Assembly (NCBI GenBank): GCA_002411015.1
Contig: DHPY01000089.1
Coordinates: forward strand, 1-7,509
DNA from: Armatimonadetes bacterium UBA5352
Lineage (GTDB): Bacteria; Armatimonadota; Zipacnadia; Zipacnadales; UBA5352
Length of the DNA: 7,509 nucleotides
Reading direction: 5' to 3'
Shown: positions 1 through 5,851 of the stretch, piece by piece
Layout of the letters: each line of letters begins with the position of its first letter
How positions within the stretch are numbered: the stretch's first letter is position 1
The notes under the pieces: model-generated
Database searches by the model: none
The model's input: only the letters and a program-made list of their open reading frames with translations
What the model was told of the DNA's origin: nothing
Made by a program: the position numbers and the translations under genes

Positions 1-129
1 CAGGTAGCCGGCGCCCCCGCGGCCGCACCTCAGCGCTTCGGAGAGCGTTGTGACCGCGCCCGCGTGGCGCATCGTGTCACAACGCTCTCCGAAGCGCTGA
101 GCTGCGTCGGCGGGGTCGTCGGCTACCTG
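1..129. repeat. 54-bp near-perfect inverted repeat (foldback)
   Basis: Positions 1-54 are the reverse complement of 76-129, with a 21-nt spacer at 55-75. The inner 26 bp (29-54 against 76-101) match perfectly. The outer 28 bp carry five mismatches, at 11, 14, 21, 23 and 28. The right arm is in frame with the permease fragment that continues to 306. The left arm read on the minus strand gives a corrupted copy of the same peptide. The repeat begins at base 1, so it may extend leftward. It could be a true inverted duplication or a contig-end foldback chimera; mismatches confined to the distal part favour the latter. Confidence 0.9.
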
Positions 130-306
130 ATCATGGGAGTGCCGATGCCGTGGGCGCTGACGGCAGCGCTCCTTCTCGGTGGCACTGTGGCATCGTTGCT
201 GGCCGCCGCAACAGTACGCTCACTGCCGCATGCCGCACTCAAGAGCGTCATCGGCTTCATGTATCTCGTGCTTGGCGCCCTTACGCTCTGGGCCAGCCTC
301 ACCTGA
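64..306 (+). CDS. C-terminal fragment of a TauE/SafE-type membrane permease (partial)
   Basis: This frame is open to base 1, with a GTG at 64. Family-like sequence begins only near 76, where the right arm of the inverted repeat starts. The 80-residue product has two hydrophobic blocks. The first, about residues 16-52, has glycine-rich GGVVGYLIMG followed by LLLGGTVASLLAA. The second, about 62-79, is IGFMYLVLGALTLWASL and ends the protein. This resembles the C-terminal half of TauE/SafE (DUF81) sulfite/organosulfonate exporters, which end in a Gly-rich helix, a short RxLP loop (here RSLPHAALKS) and a last helix. Full proteins are about 250 residues, so most of the gene is missing. GTG 64 lies in the repeat loop and is unlikely to be the true start. 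The gene converges with hslU. Substrate cannot be judged, and the family call rests on pattern only. Confidence 0.6.
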   Translation: MAHRVTTLSEALSCVGGVVGYLIMGVPMPWALTAALLLGGTVASLLAAATVRSLPHAALKSVIGFMYLVLGALTLWASLT

Positions 307-314
307 GGCCCCTT

Positions 315-359
315 GCCGTTGCTGCCGTTGCTGCCGTTACTTTCGTTGCTTTCGTTGCT
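315..359. repeat. 9-bp tandem repeat, five copies
   Basis: Five consecutive 9-bp units occur: gccgttgct twice, then gccgttact, then ttcgttgct twice. They fill most of the 57-bp gap between the convergent stops of the permease fragment (306) and hslU (364). The unit length is a multiple of three, but no gene reads through it on either strand. The array would lie in the 3' untranslated end of the hslU transcript. I see no dyad followed by a T-run that would make it a terminator. Confidence 0.85.
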
Positions 360-363
360 GCCT

Positions 364-1812
364 CTACAGCATGTAGCGGCTGAGGTCTTCGTCCTCGGCG
401 AGCTCCTCGAGTTGCGAGTTCACGTAGTCGAGGTTGATCGCGATCTTCTGACCGGAAACCTCCGGCGCCTCGAATGACAGCTCCTCCAGCAGCCGCTCCA
501 TGAGCGTGTAGAGCCGCCGGGCACCGATGTTCTCGGCGGTGTCGTTGACTTCCTCGGCAAGCGTCGCGATACGATCGAGCGCCTCATCGGTGAATTCGAT
601 CGTCACGCCCTCGGTGGCGAGCAGCTCAGTGTACTGGCGCACCAGCGAGTTCTCGGGCTCGACGAGGATGCGGCGGAAGTCGTCGCCGCAGAGGCTGTCG
701 AGCTCCACGCGGATCGGCAGGCGGCCCTGAAGCTCCGGGATGAGGTCGGACGGGCTGGAGACATGGAACGCGCCCGCGCAGATGAACAGGATGTGGAAGG
801 TGTCGCAGGGCCCGTACTTGGTCTGCACGGTTGAGCCTTCGATGATCGGCAGCACATCGCGCTGCACGCCCTCGCGGGAGACATCGGGCCCGTGGCCCTC
901 CCCGCCGCGACCCGCGATCTTGTCGAGCTCGTCGAGGAAGACGATGCCCGACTGCTCGGTGCGGTAGATCGCGTCCGAGCCGATGGCGTTGGTGTCGATG
1001 AGCCGCTGCGCCTCCTGCGCCGCGAGGACCTCGCGCGCCTCGGCCACGGACATCTTGCGCGTGGTGGTCTGCGAGGGGAAGAGGTTGCCCAGCATGTCCT
1101 GCATGCTGAAGCCCATCTCCTCGATGCCCTGTGGTGAGAAGATCTGCAGGTTCTGGATGCCGCCGGTCTCCTCGACCTCCACCTCGACCTCCTCGTTCTC
1201 GAGTTCCCCCGATGCGAGGCGCCGCTTGGTGTATTCGCGCACCTTCTGGTGCTGCTCGCGCTGGCGGCGCTCGCGGTCGGCGCGGGCTGCGGCATCCTCA
1301 GCGCTCTCCTCGCGGCCGTACATGCCCGCCATCCACGCCGGTTCGCCGTCCGGCCCGCCGCCGGAGAGGCGCTCGAGGAGCCGCTCCTCCGCGCGCTTCC
1401 GCGCCTCGGGCATCACGCGCTTGAGGTGCTCCTTCTCTACCATGCGGTAGGCGATGTCCACGAGGTCGCGGATGATCGCCTCGACATCGCGGCCGACGTA
1501 GCCGACCTCCGTGAACTTGGTCGCCTCAACCTTGATGAACGGGGCCTTGGCAAGCGCCGCGAGCCGCCGGGCGATCTCGGTCTTGCCGACGCCTGTCGGG
1601 CCGATCATGAGAATGTTCTTCGGGATGACCTCGTCGCGCAGGTCCTCCGCAATGTGCTGGCGACGGATGCGGTTGCGCAACGCCACCGCGACCGCCCGCT
1701 TCGCGTCATCCTGCCCGACGATGTAGCGATCCAGCGCCGCGACGATCTCGCGCGGCGTCAACTCGCTGCTCAGACTGGGCACGTCCCGCTCATCAGGCCG
1801 CATCAACATCAT
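364..1812 (-). CDS. hslU: ATP-dependent protease ATPase subunit HslU (ClpY)
   Basis: HslU is the AAA+ unfoldase that feeds substrates into the HslV peptidase in the cytoplasm. The 482-residue protein is full length (about 440-470 is usual). Visible motifs are: N-terminal LTPREIVAALDRYIVGQ (18-34); Walker A GPTGVGKT (71-78); the pore loop GYVGRD (104-109); a charged, coiled-coil-like intermediate domain (about 110-245); Walker B IVFLDELD (290-297); PELQGRLPIRVEL carrying the arginine-finger region (359-371); and sensor-2 GARR (430-433). The C-terminus, EDLSRYML, matches the conserved tail that docks into HslV. Three in-frame ATGs (1812, 1809, 1803) open the gene. AGGAG lies at 1821-1817, so the first or second ATG is likely used. 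It is the last gene of the operon, 152 bp after hslV, with hairpins in that gap. Nothing essential appears missing. Confidence 0.98.
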   Translation of the reverse strand: MMLMRPDERDVPSLSSELTPREIVAALDRYIVGQDDAKRAVAVALRNRIRRQHIAEDLRDEVIPKNILMIGPTGVGKTEIARRLAALAKAPFIKVEATKFTEVGYVGRDVEAIIRDLVDIAYRMVEKEHLKRVMPEARKRAEERLLERLSGGGPDGEPAWMAGMYGREESAEDAAARADRERRQREQHQKVREYTKRRLASGELENEEVEVEVEETGGIQNLQIFSPQGIEEMGFSMQDMLGNLFPSQTTTRKMSVAEAREVLAAQEAQRLIDTNAIGSDAIYRTEQSGIVFLDELDKIAGRGGEGHGPDVSREGVQRDVLPIIEGSTVQTKYGPCDTFHILFICAGAFHVSSPSDLIPELQGRLPIRVELDSLCGDDFRRILVEPENSLVRQYTELLATEGVTIEFTDEALDRIATLAEEVNDTAENIGARRLYTLMERLLEELSFEAPEVSGQKIAINLDYVNSQLEELAEDEDLSRYML

Positions 1813-1826
1813 CTATCTCCTGTCAG

Positions 1827-1843
1827 GGCGCATGGAATGCGCC
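1827..1843 (-). promoter_or_regulatory. Perfect hairpin just upstream of the hslU ribosome binding site
   Basis: On the minus strand GGCGCAT-TCC-ATGCGCC forms a perfect 7-bp stem with a 3-nt loop. It ends five bases before the hslU AGGAG (1821-1817). It leaves the Shine-Dalgarno free, so it could insulate or stabilise the hslU end of the message or be an RNase processing site. No U-tract follows, so it is not an intrinsic terminator. Confidence 0.6.
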
Positions 1844-1888
1844 GGGTGGTGTTCATGTGACGCGTCAGGGTCAGAACTCCAGTGGTTG

Positions 1889-1933
1889 GGGCACCCTCGC
1901 CCTACCACTTCGTGCGGGCGAGGGCGCCCGCAC
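1889..1933 (-). promoter_or_regulatory. Two mutually exclusive hairpins in the hslV-hslU intercistronic gap
   Basis: In transcription order (minus strand), 1933-1925 pairs perfectly with 1920-1912 (GTGCGGGCG / CGCCCGCAC, 9 bp, 4-nt loop). Alternatively 1929-1916 pairs with 1902-1889 over 14 bp with one G-U. That G-U is an A-C mismatch on the other strand, so the long stem suits the operon RNA better. The two stems share 1916-1929 and cannot coexist. The region starts 32 nt after the hslV stop. No T-run follows either stem. An attenuator-like switch, a processing or stabilising structure, or a dispersed palindromic repeat are all possible. Confidence 0.6.
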
Positions 1934-1964
1934 TACTCGCGCTGGTGCGTCTGCAGCGGCATCG

Positions 1965-2516
1965 TTACTCTTCTTCCTCCGGCAGCGGCAGTTCCTCAAC
2001 CGTGAGCCGGTCGTTCGTGAAGACGCAGATCTCTCCCGCGATGCGTAGTGCCGCCTCGGCGATCTCCCGGGCGCTCATCTCCGTGTTGCGGAGCAGCGCC
2101 TTCGCGGCGGCGGTTGCGAAACCGCCACCTGAGCCGATCGCCATCAGGGGCTCGTCCGGCACGATGACGTCACCGTTGCCGGAGATCAGGAAGATGCTGT
2201 CTACATCGGCCACCAGCAACAGCGCCTCAAGTTGGCGCAGGACCTTGTCGGTGCGCCACTGCTTCACCAGCTCCACCGAGGCGCGCGGGAGGTTCCCGTT
2301 ATACTCGTCCAGCTTCTCCTCCAGGCGCTCGAAGAGGGCAAGCGCATCCGCGGCCGCGCCAGCGTAGCCCGCGATGACTTCGCCATCGCGCATAGTGCGC
2401 ACCTTCTGCGCGGTACCCTTCACGATCGTGTCATCGATGCTGACCTGCCCGTCGCCCGCCATCGCGGTTTTGCCGTCGCGCCGCACGGCGATGATCGTCG
2501 TTGATCGTACCTTCAT
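1965..2516 (-). CDS. hslV: ATP-dependent protease peptidase subunit HslV (ClpQ)
   Basis: HslV is the proteasome-like threonine peptidase that forms a double hexamer and degrades proteins unfolded by HslU. The 183-residue product begins with a five-residue leader, MKVRS, before the TT pair. Removal should expose Thr6 as the N-terminal nucleophile. With mature numbering, Asp17 (AGDGQ), Lys33 (QKVR) and Ser124 (IGSGGG) all fall at the expected catalytic positions. GEICVFTND near 161-169 is the conserved metal-site region. The C-terminus has an unusual acidic run, PEEEE. The start ATG (2516) overlaps the xerC stop as ATGA, and its GGAGGAG Shine-Dalgarno (2528-2522) lies inside xerC, which implies translational coupling. 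The pairing with hslU downstream confirms the role. Confidence 0.97.
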   Translation of the reverse strand: MKVRSTTIIAVRRDGKTAMAGDGQVSIDDTIVKGTAQKVRTMRDGEVIAGYAGAAADALALFERLEEKLDEYNGNLPRASVELVKQWRTDKVLRQLEALLLVADVDSIFLISGNGDVIVPDEPLMAIGSGGGFATAAAKALLRNTEMSAREIAEAALRIAGEICVFTNDRLTVEELPLPEEEE

Positions 2517-3487
2517 CGCAACTCCTCCGTACCGGGCCTGCGCCCGCGGTCCTCCGAATCATCCGATCCCGCTCCGTCAGCCAGTGGGTGCGCGGCGGTG
2601 TAGACCTGCTTCATCCGTGACGTTGTTACGTGCGTGTAGATCCCGACCGTCGCCAGCGACTGGTGTCCGAGCAGCGTCTGGATCGAGCGCAGATCCGCCC
2701 CGCCGTCAAGCAGATGCGTCGCGAAGGTGTGCCGGAGCGAGTGCGGTGTGATGCGGCTTGAGGACGCCGCCTCCAGCACATGCTTGCTCACCCGCTGCTG
2801 CACTCCGCGCGCGGTCAGCCTGCCACCGCGGGCGTTCAGGAGCAGTGCGTGCTCATCAGCAGACTGCCCCTCGCGCAGCAGCGCCTCCCGGCCCTCGGCG
2901 ATGTATCTCCGCAGCGTCGCGACCGCGGTGTCGCCCATCAGTACGATCCGCTCCTTGTTCCCCTTGCCGATGACGCGTATCTGCCGCCGATTGAACTGCA
3001 GGTCACCCACGTCCATCGCGGCCAGTTCGCTGACACGGACGCCGGTCGCGTAGAGAAGCTCGAGGATCGCCCGGTCGCGCTGCCCGAGCGGGGTGCTCTC
3101 ATCCGGCGTCGTCAGCAGCTTCTCCATCTCGTCCTGGTACAGGTACTCCGGCAGGCGCCTCTCGCTCTGGGGCACCGGGGCGACCGCCGCCGGATTGTGC
3201 GTCACCGCGTCCTCCCGCAGGAGATAGCGGAAGAACGAGCGCAGGGCCGAGAGCTTCCTGCTGATGCTGCTGCGATCGAATCGCTGCTGCGATAGCTCGG
3301 CGAGGAAGCGCCGGACGACCCGGTAGTCCACCGCCGCCCAGTCGTACGCCCGCTCCTCGCCCCACTGCGCCGAGAGGAAATCCACGAACTGGTTCACATC
3401 ATGCGCGTAAGCCTCAGCGGTGTTCGCCGAGAGCCGGCGTACATCAGTGCAGTACCTCAGAAAGCCATCCTGCCACCCGGCATGCAT
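2513..3487 (-). CDS. xerC: Tyrosine recombinase XerC/XerD family
   Basis: This is a site-specific tyrosine recombinase of the kind that resolves chromosome dimers at dif. The 324-residue protein has an N-terminal SAM-like DNA-binding domain (about 1-95) and a C-terminal catalytic domain. The full active-site set is visible: Arg151 (ATGVRVSEL), Lys175 (GKGNKER), His249 and Arg252 (HSLRHTFATHLL), His275 (LLGHQSL) and nucleophile Tyr284 (IYTH). The spacing (24, 26 and 9 residues) equals that of E. coli XerD. The frame is open upstream to a GTG at 3598, but I chose ATG 3487: GGAG at 3499-3496 is spaced 8 nt, homology begins there, and the longer form would overlap trmFO. The C-terminus extends about 20 residues beyond the usual end, and this tail encodes the hslV Shine-Dalgarno. 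XerC versus XerD/XerA cannot be decided from the protein; the name follows gene order. Confidence 0.94.
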   Translation of the reverse strand: MHAGWQDGFLRYCTDVRRLSANTAEAYAHDVNQFVDFLSAQWGEERAYDWAAVDYRVVRRFLAELSQQRFDRSSISRKLSALRSFFRYLLREDAVTHNPAAVAPVPQSERRLPEYLYQDEMEKLLTTPDESTPLGQRDRAILELLYATGVRVSELAAMDVGDLQFNRRQIRVIGKGNKERIVLMGDTAVATLRRYIAEGREALLREGQSADEHALLLNARGGRLTARGVQQRVSKHVLEAASSSRITPHSLRHTFATHLLDGGADLRSIQTLLGHQSLATVGIYTHVTTSRMKQVYTAAHPLADGAGSDDSEDRGRRPGTEELR

Positions 3488-3506
3488 CGCGATTGCTCCA
3501 TGCTCC

Positions 3507-4796
3507 TCACTGCTCGGTCGTGTAGGTCTCGATCGCCGCCAGTGCCCGCGCGGTCTGTCTCTGGCGGCGCTCGGCCTTGCTGAGCCCCTGATCCGCACGC
3601 TGCTCGGGGATCATGCCAAAGTTCGCGCGCAGCATCCGGCGATCGGCATGCGGCTGCGTCTCCGCCAGGGCCCTGCAGAGAGCCCCGGTCAGGCTTTCGG
3701 ACGGTGGTGCGGTGGGCTCGCCGCCCGCCGCCATTCGCGCAGCGCCGACTCCCGCGACCGCGCCGAGCGCCATCGCCTCCGCGTACCCGTAGACGCCGGT
3801 GAGCGTTCCCGAGATCAGTACCCTCGGTGCACGCCGGAGCTGGAGGCTCGAGAGTGTCGCCTCCGGGCCCGCAAGGAACGGGGCGCGCTGGATCATCGCA
3901 GGGCGAACGAGGCGCACGTTGGCGCATGCTTGCACCGCCTGCAGCGCCCGCACCTGCTGGTCATGCTGCAGCGCGGTCAGCAGCCCCTCCACGTGCCAGG
4001 CGCTCTCGCCGACGTCGTCCGCGGTGAGGCACAGGGACGGTCTGCCATCGCCCCGCATGCCACGGGGCCCTCCGAGCAGGCTGCCGATGCCGACAGCCGG
4101 GTCCGCGGCCATCCGCTCGGCGGTGGAGTGCTCATCCGCGAGGAGGATGGCCTCGCCGAACTCGGGCGGGTCGCGGCGCTCAGCCATCGCCAGCCGCGAA
4201 GCAAGCTCAGCGGCCTCTGCCTCCGTCACTGGCAGATACAGCGCAGGCTCCGCTCCCGGGTAGGCCGGTGCGCGGAACGAGTCTGAAAGATCGAGAGACC
4301 CCGCGTCAACGAGCGGAGGTCTGCCGATGAATGAGAAGTGGAAGTAGGCCCCGCTCACCGCGTGCAGTGCCCGTGCGAGAGGGGACCACGTGGCCGGGCC
4401 CGTCGCGATGACCACCGGCCCCTCCGGCAGCGAGAGCACTTCCTCGCGGCGCAACTCAACCCCGGCGGCGGTCACACGCGCGGTCACCTCTTGAGCGAAC
4501 GCCCGGCGACCCACGGCAACGGTACGCTCGCCGATCCGCGCCTCCTCGATGCAGACCATCATCTCCGGGCAGAGCGCGCGCAGCTCAGCCTTGAGCAGCC
4601 CGGTAGCCCGGTCGAGGTCCTCCACACCGAGGTCCGCGGTCCCTGCAAGCTCCGACAGGAGCGTGGTCTGGTGGGTCTCCGGGGTGGTGGCGGGGCGCTG
4701 CTCGAATAGCGTGACCGCGGCGCCGTGCTTCGCCGCCGCCAGGGCGGCCGCGCACCCCGCCAGTCCGCCGCCGATCACGCTGATGCGCTCGTTCAT
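3507..4796 (-). CDS. Divergent TrmFO-family FAD protein lacking the catalytic cysteines
   Basis: TrmFO makes m5U54 in tRNA using methylenetetrahydrofolate and FAD. This 429-residue protein keeps the family fold and length: dinucleotide motif VIGGGLAGCAAA (7-18), EGPVVIATGP (125-134), DAGSLDLSDSFRA (164-176), the C-terminal FAD segment LISGTLTGVYGYAEAMALGAVAGVGAAR (327-354) and ANFGMIPE (391-398). By eye, however, the family motif ELVCSNS is replaced by ELAGTAD (49-55), so the first essential cysteine is Gly52. The EGCxPIE motif with the second is replaced by DEHSTAE (221-227), giving His near 223. The later YGVMHRNTxINSP region is also not conserved (296-311). Binding of FAD seems likely; methylation of U54 is doubtful. 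It could be a repurposed paralogue, for example on another RNA as with mycoplasma RlmFO, or a non-methylating oxidoreductase. AGGA precedes ATG 4796, and the stop lies 19 nt before xerC. Confidence 0.85.
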   Translation of the reverse strand: MNERISVIGGGLAGCAAALAAAKHGAAVTLFEQRPATTPETHQTTLLSELAGTADLGVEDLDRATGLLKAELRALCPEMMVCIEEARIGERTVAVGRRAFAQEVTARVTAAGVELRREEVLSLPEGPVVIATGPATWSPLARALHAVSGAYFHFSFIGRPPLVDAGSLDLSDSFRAPAYPGAEPALYLPVTEAEAAELASRLAMAERRDPPEFGEAILLADEHSTAERMAADPAVGIGSLLGGPRGMRGDGRPSLCLTADDVGESAWHVEGLLTALQHDQQVRALQAVQACANVRLVRPAMIQRAPFLAGPEATLSSLQLRRAPRVLISGTLTGVYGYAEAMALGAVAGVGAARMAAGGEPTAPPSESLTGALCRALAETQPHADRRMLRANFGMIPEQRADQGLSKAERRQRQTARALAAIETYTTEQ

Positions 4797-4859
4797 GATA
4801 TCCTGCTGCCAATCATTCTGCGGATGTCGCTGCGTGTGTGCGTTTCGCGCCGGACGGCT

Positions 4860-5114
4860 CTACGGCTGCCACTGTGGGTGCGCCCGCGTGTAGGCCTCGA
4901 GGTCCACGCTGTTGGCATCCGGCACGATGACCTGCGGCGCCGGCGGTGGCGGGATCTGCTCCGTCGTGTCCCTGGCCCCCCACCACAGCAGCCCCGTGAT
5001 CAGGAATGCGGTGGCCCACACAGCCGCGAGCGGCAGTGCCATCAGCGCCACCGTGCGCAGCCAGCCGCGCTCGGCGGATTGAGGTGCCTCGAGTCTCAGT
5101 TCATCAGCCGTCAT
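4860..5114 (-). CDS. Small single-span membrane protein of unknown function
   Basis: I do not recognise a family. The 84-residue protein has a short N-terminus ending in RGWLR (16-20) and one strong transmembrane helix (about 21-47, ending LLWWGAR). A proline-rich linker, IPPPPAPQ, spans 54-61, and the C-terminus is hydrophilic with aromatic residues (AYTRAHPQWQP). The basic residue before the helix suggests the N-terminus is inside and the tail is outside. Start ATG 5114 has AAAGG spaced 7 nt. An alternative in-frame ATG at 5168 overlaps the upstream zinc-ribbon stop as TAATG, adds 18 residues, and would couple the two genes. The frame is open still further upstream to 5516, but that part is the zinc-ribbon gene in another frame. 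It lies between the zinc ribbon and trmFO, 63 nt before the latter, in the same operon. Confidence 0.75.
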   Translation of the reverse strand: MTADELRLEAPQSAERGWLRTVALMALPLAAVWATAFLITGLLWWGARDTTEQIPPPPAPQVIVPDANSVDLEAYTRAHPQWQP

Positions 5115-5167
5115 TGAGGTGCCTTTCGCCGGGTATTCGGCAGTACATGGCGCAGAGCCCGCCAGCA

Positions 5168-5290
5168 TTACCTCTCTTTGTGTCGCTGCATGCCAACCTT
5201 GCCGCACTTCGGGCAGCGGAACTTGCGCTTCCCGTGGTGAATTCCCCGTTGCTCCTTCATCGCCACACGACACTTGGGGCAGGTCAACAC
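5168..5290 (-). CDS. Tiny zinc-ribbon protein, first gene of the operon
   Basis: The 40-residue product begins (M)LTCPKCRVAM and ends GMQRHKER. Two CPKC knuckles, at about residues 4-7 and 26-29, are separated by a basic stretch with a tract HHGKRKFR. This four-cysteine pattern (C-x2-C, 18 residues, C-x2-C) is that of a zinc ribbon resembling the small TFIIB-type family. Such proteins bind zinc and often nucleic acid or a protein partner; the target here is unknown. The GTG start at 5290 has GGAGG spaced 6 nt. It sits about 26 nt after the predicted transcription start. An in-frame ATG at 5317 would give 49 residues but lies at the predicted transcription start. The stop TAA overlaps an ATG in frame with the next gene. 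It is too short for default gene callers. Confidence 0.8.
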   Translation of the reverse strand: MLTCPKCRVAMKEQRGIHHGKRKFRCPKCGKVGMQRHKER

Positions 5291-5322
5291 GCCTCGCCTC
5301 CACGGTGTGTCTCGCATGAGCG

Positions 5323-5351
5323 ATTGTACCGACGCTCCGGGGGCAAGTCAA
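5323..5351 (-). promoter_or_regulatory. Sigma70-type promoter of the zinc-ribbon to hslU operon
   Basis: Read on the minus strand, TTGACT (5351-5346) and TACAAT (5328-5323) are separated by exactly 17 bp. Both hexamers are one base from consensus and stand out in GC-rich surroundings. Transcription should start near 5316, leaving a leader of about 26 nt with GGAGG before GTG 5290. No other promoter as good appears within the downstream genes by eye, so it probably serves all six. Confidence 0.85.
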
Positions 5352-5457
5352 GCCGCGGCCGTCGGGTCGTCGCCGGGGCAGGTGCAGGTGTCGGGGGGGC
5401 GTGGACTGAATACTCCGCCGTCCTCCCATCGTCGGCTGCTCCAGGAAGTGACCTGCC

Positions 5458-5820
5458 ATGGCGAACGCAATCGCTGTCATCGGAGCATCGAGCAACCCGA
5501 GGAAGTACGGGAACATCGCGCTGAAGGCGTGGCGCGAGACGCCCTGGACGGTCTACGCGGTCAATCCCCGTGAGGATGAGATCGAGGGCACGCCTGCCTA
5601 CGACTCGGTCCTCGACATCCCCGGCGAGGTGGACTTCGCTACTCTCTACGTGCCCCCGAGAGTGGGCTTCGAAGTTGCAGATGAGGTGATCGAGAAGGGC
5701 GTCGGAGCGGTCTATCTGAACCCGGGCACCGAGAGCCCTGAACTGAGGAGGAAGCTCGAGGACGCGGGCATCGAGGTCATCGAGGCCTGCAGCATCATCG
5801 CCAGCCGCCAGTTCCGGTAG
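5458..5820 (+). CDS. CoA-binding domain protein (CoA_binding_2, YccU-like)
   Basis: The 120-residue protein is a single Rossmann domain of the CoA_binding_2 type, the size usual for this family. Near the N-terminus is the nucleotide loop VIGASSNPRKYGNIAL (6-21), followed by VYAVNPREDEIEG (33-45) and PAYDSVLDIPGEVDFATLYVPP, the typical second half-site. Next come the GVGAVYLNPGTES loop (about 81-93) and a C-terminal AGIEVIEACSII, where the conserved cysteine of the family's Cys end motif is present. Members bind CoA or related nucleotides, but the cellular role is mostly unknown. It lacks the ligase domains of acyl-CoA synthetases, so it is a stand-alone domain. AGGAAG at 5443-5448 precedes ATG 5458. 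It is divergent from the operon. I found no clear promoter for it. Confidence 0.92.
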   Translation: MANAIAVIGASSNPRKYGNIALKAWRETPWTVYAVNPREDEIEGTPAYDSVLDIPGEVDFATLYVPPRVGFEVADEVIEKGVGAVYLNPGTESPELRRKLEDAGIEVIEACSIIASRQFR

Positions 5821-5837
5821 CCGGGCGCCGGTCGCTT

Positions 5838-5851
5838 TTGACCTGCGTCAA
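5838..5851. promoter_or_regulatory. Operator-like dyad TTGAC-N4-GTCAA over the -35 box
   Basis: TTGAC (5838-5842), CTGC, GTCAA (5847-5851) is a perfect inverted repeat with a 4-bp spacer. This has the size and layout of CRP/FNR-family sites (FNR: TTGAT-N4-ATCAA; related NnrR/DNR-type regulators accept close variants). It contains the -35 hexamer and is centred near -28, a position better suited to repression than activation. No regulator gene is in the window. Confidence 0.55.

Noticed and set aside
1249..1860. Plus-strand open frame of 203 codons opposite hslU
   Set aside because: It lies fully antisense to the conserved HslU coding sequence and shows low-complexity composition typical of a shadow frame.
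3488..3598. Longer Xer recombinase starting at GTG 3598
   Set aside because: The extra 37 residues are Arg/Pro/Ser-rich, overlap the 3' end of trmFO and have no homology-like features. ATG 3487 has a well-placed GGAG.
3420..4286. Plus-strand open frame of 288 codons across trmFO/xerC
   Set aside because: It is antisense to well-supported genes, has Arg/Ala/His-rich composition, no recognisable domain and no ribosome binding site. It is a by-product of high GC.
5352..5457. Promoter for the CoA-binding gene
   Set aside because: An AT-containing patch at about 5408-5414 (gaatact) has no acceptable -35 at the right distance, so I could not support a call.
5115..5516. N-terminal extension of the small membrane protein to give 218 residues
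   Set aside because: The extension covers the promoter and the zinc-ribbon gene in a different frame and would start upstream of the predicted transcription start.
5821..5839. Possible intrinsic terminator after the CoA-binding gene (CCGG-GCG-CCGG, then TCGC and TTTT)
   Set aside because: The stem is only 4 bp, the T-run is short and interrupted from the stem, and the T-run merges into the -35 region of the next promoter.
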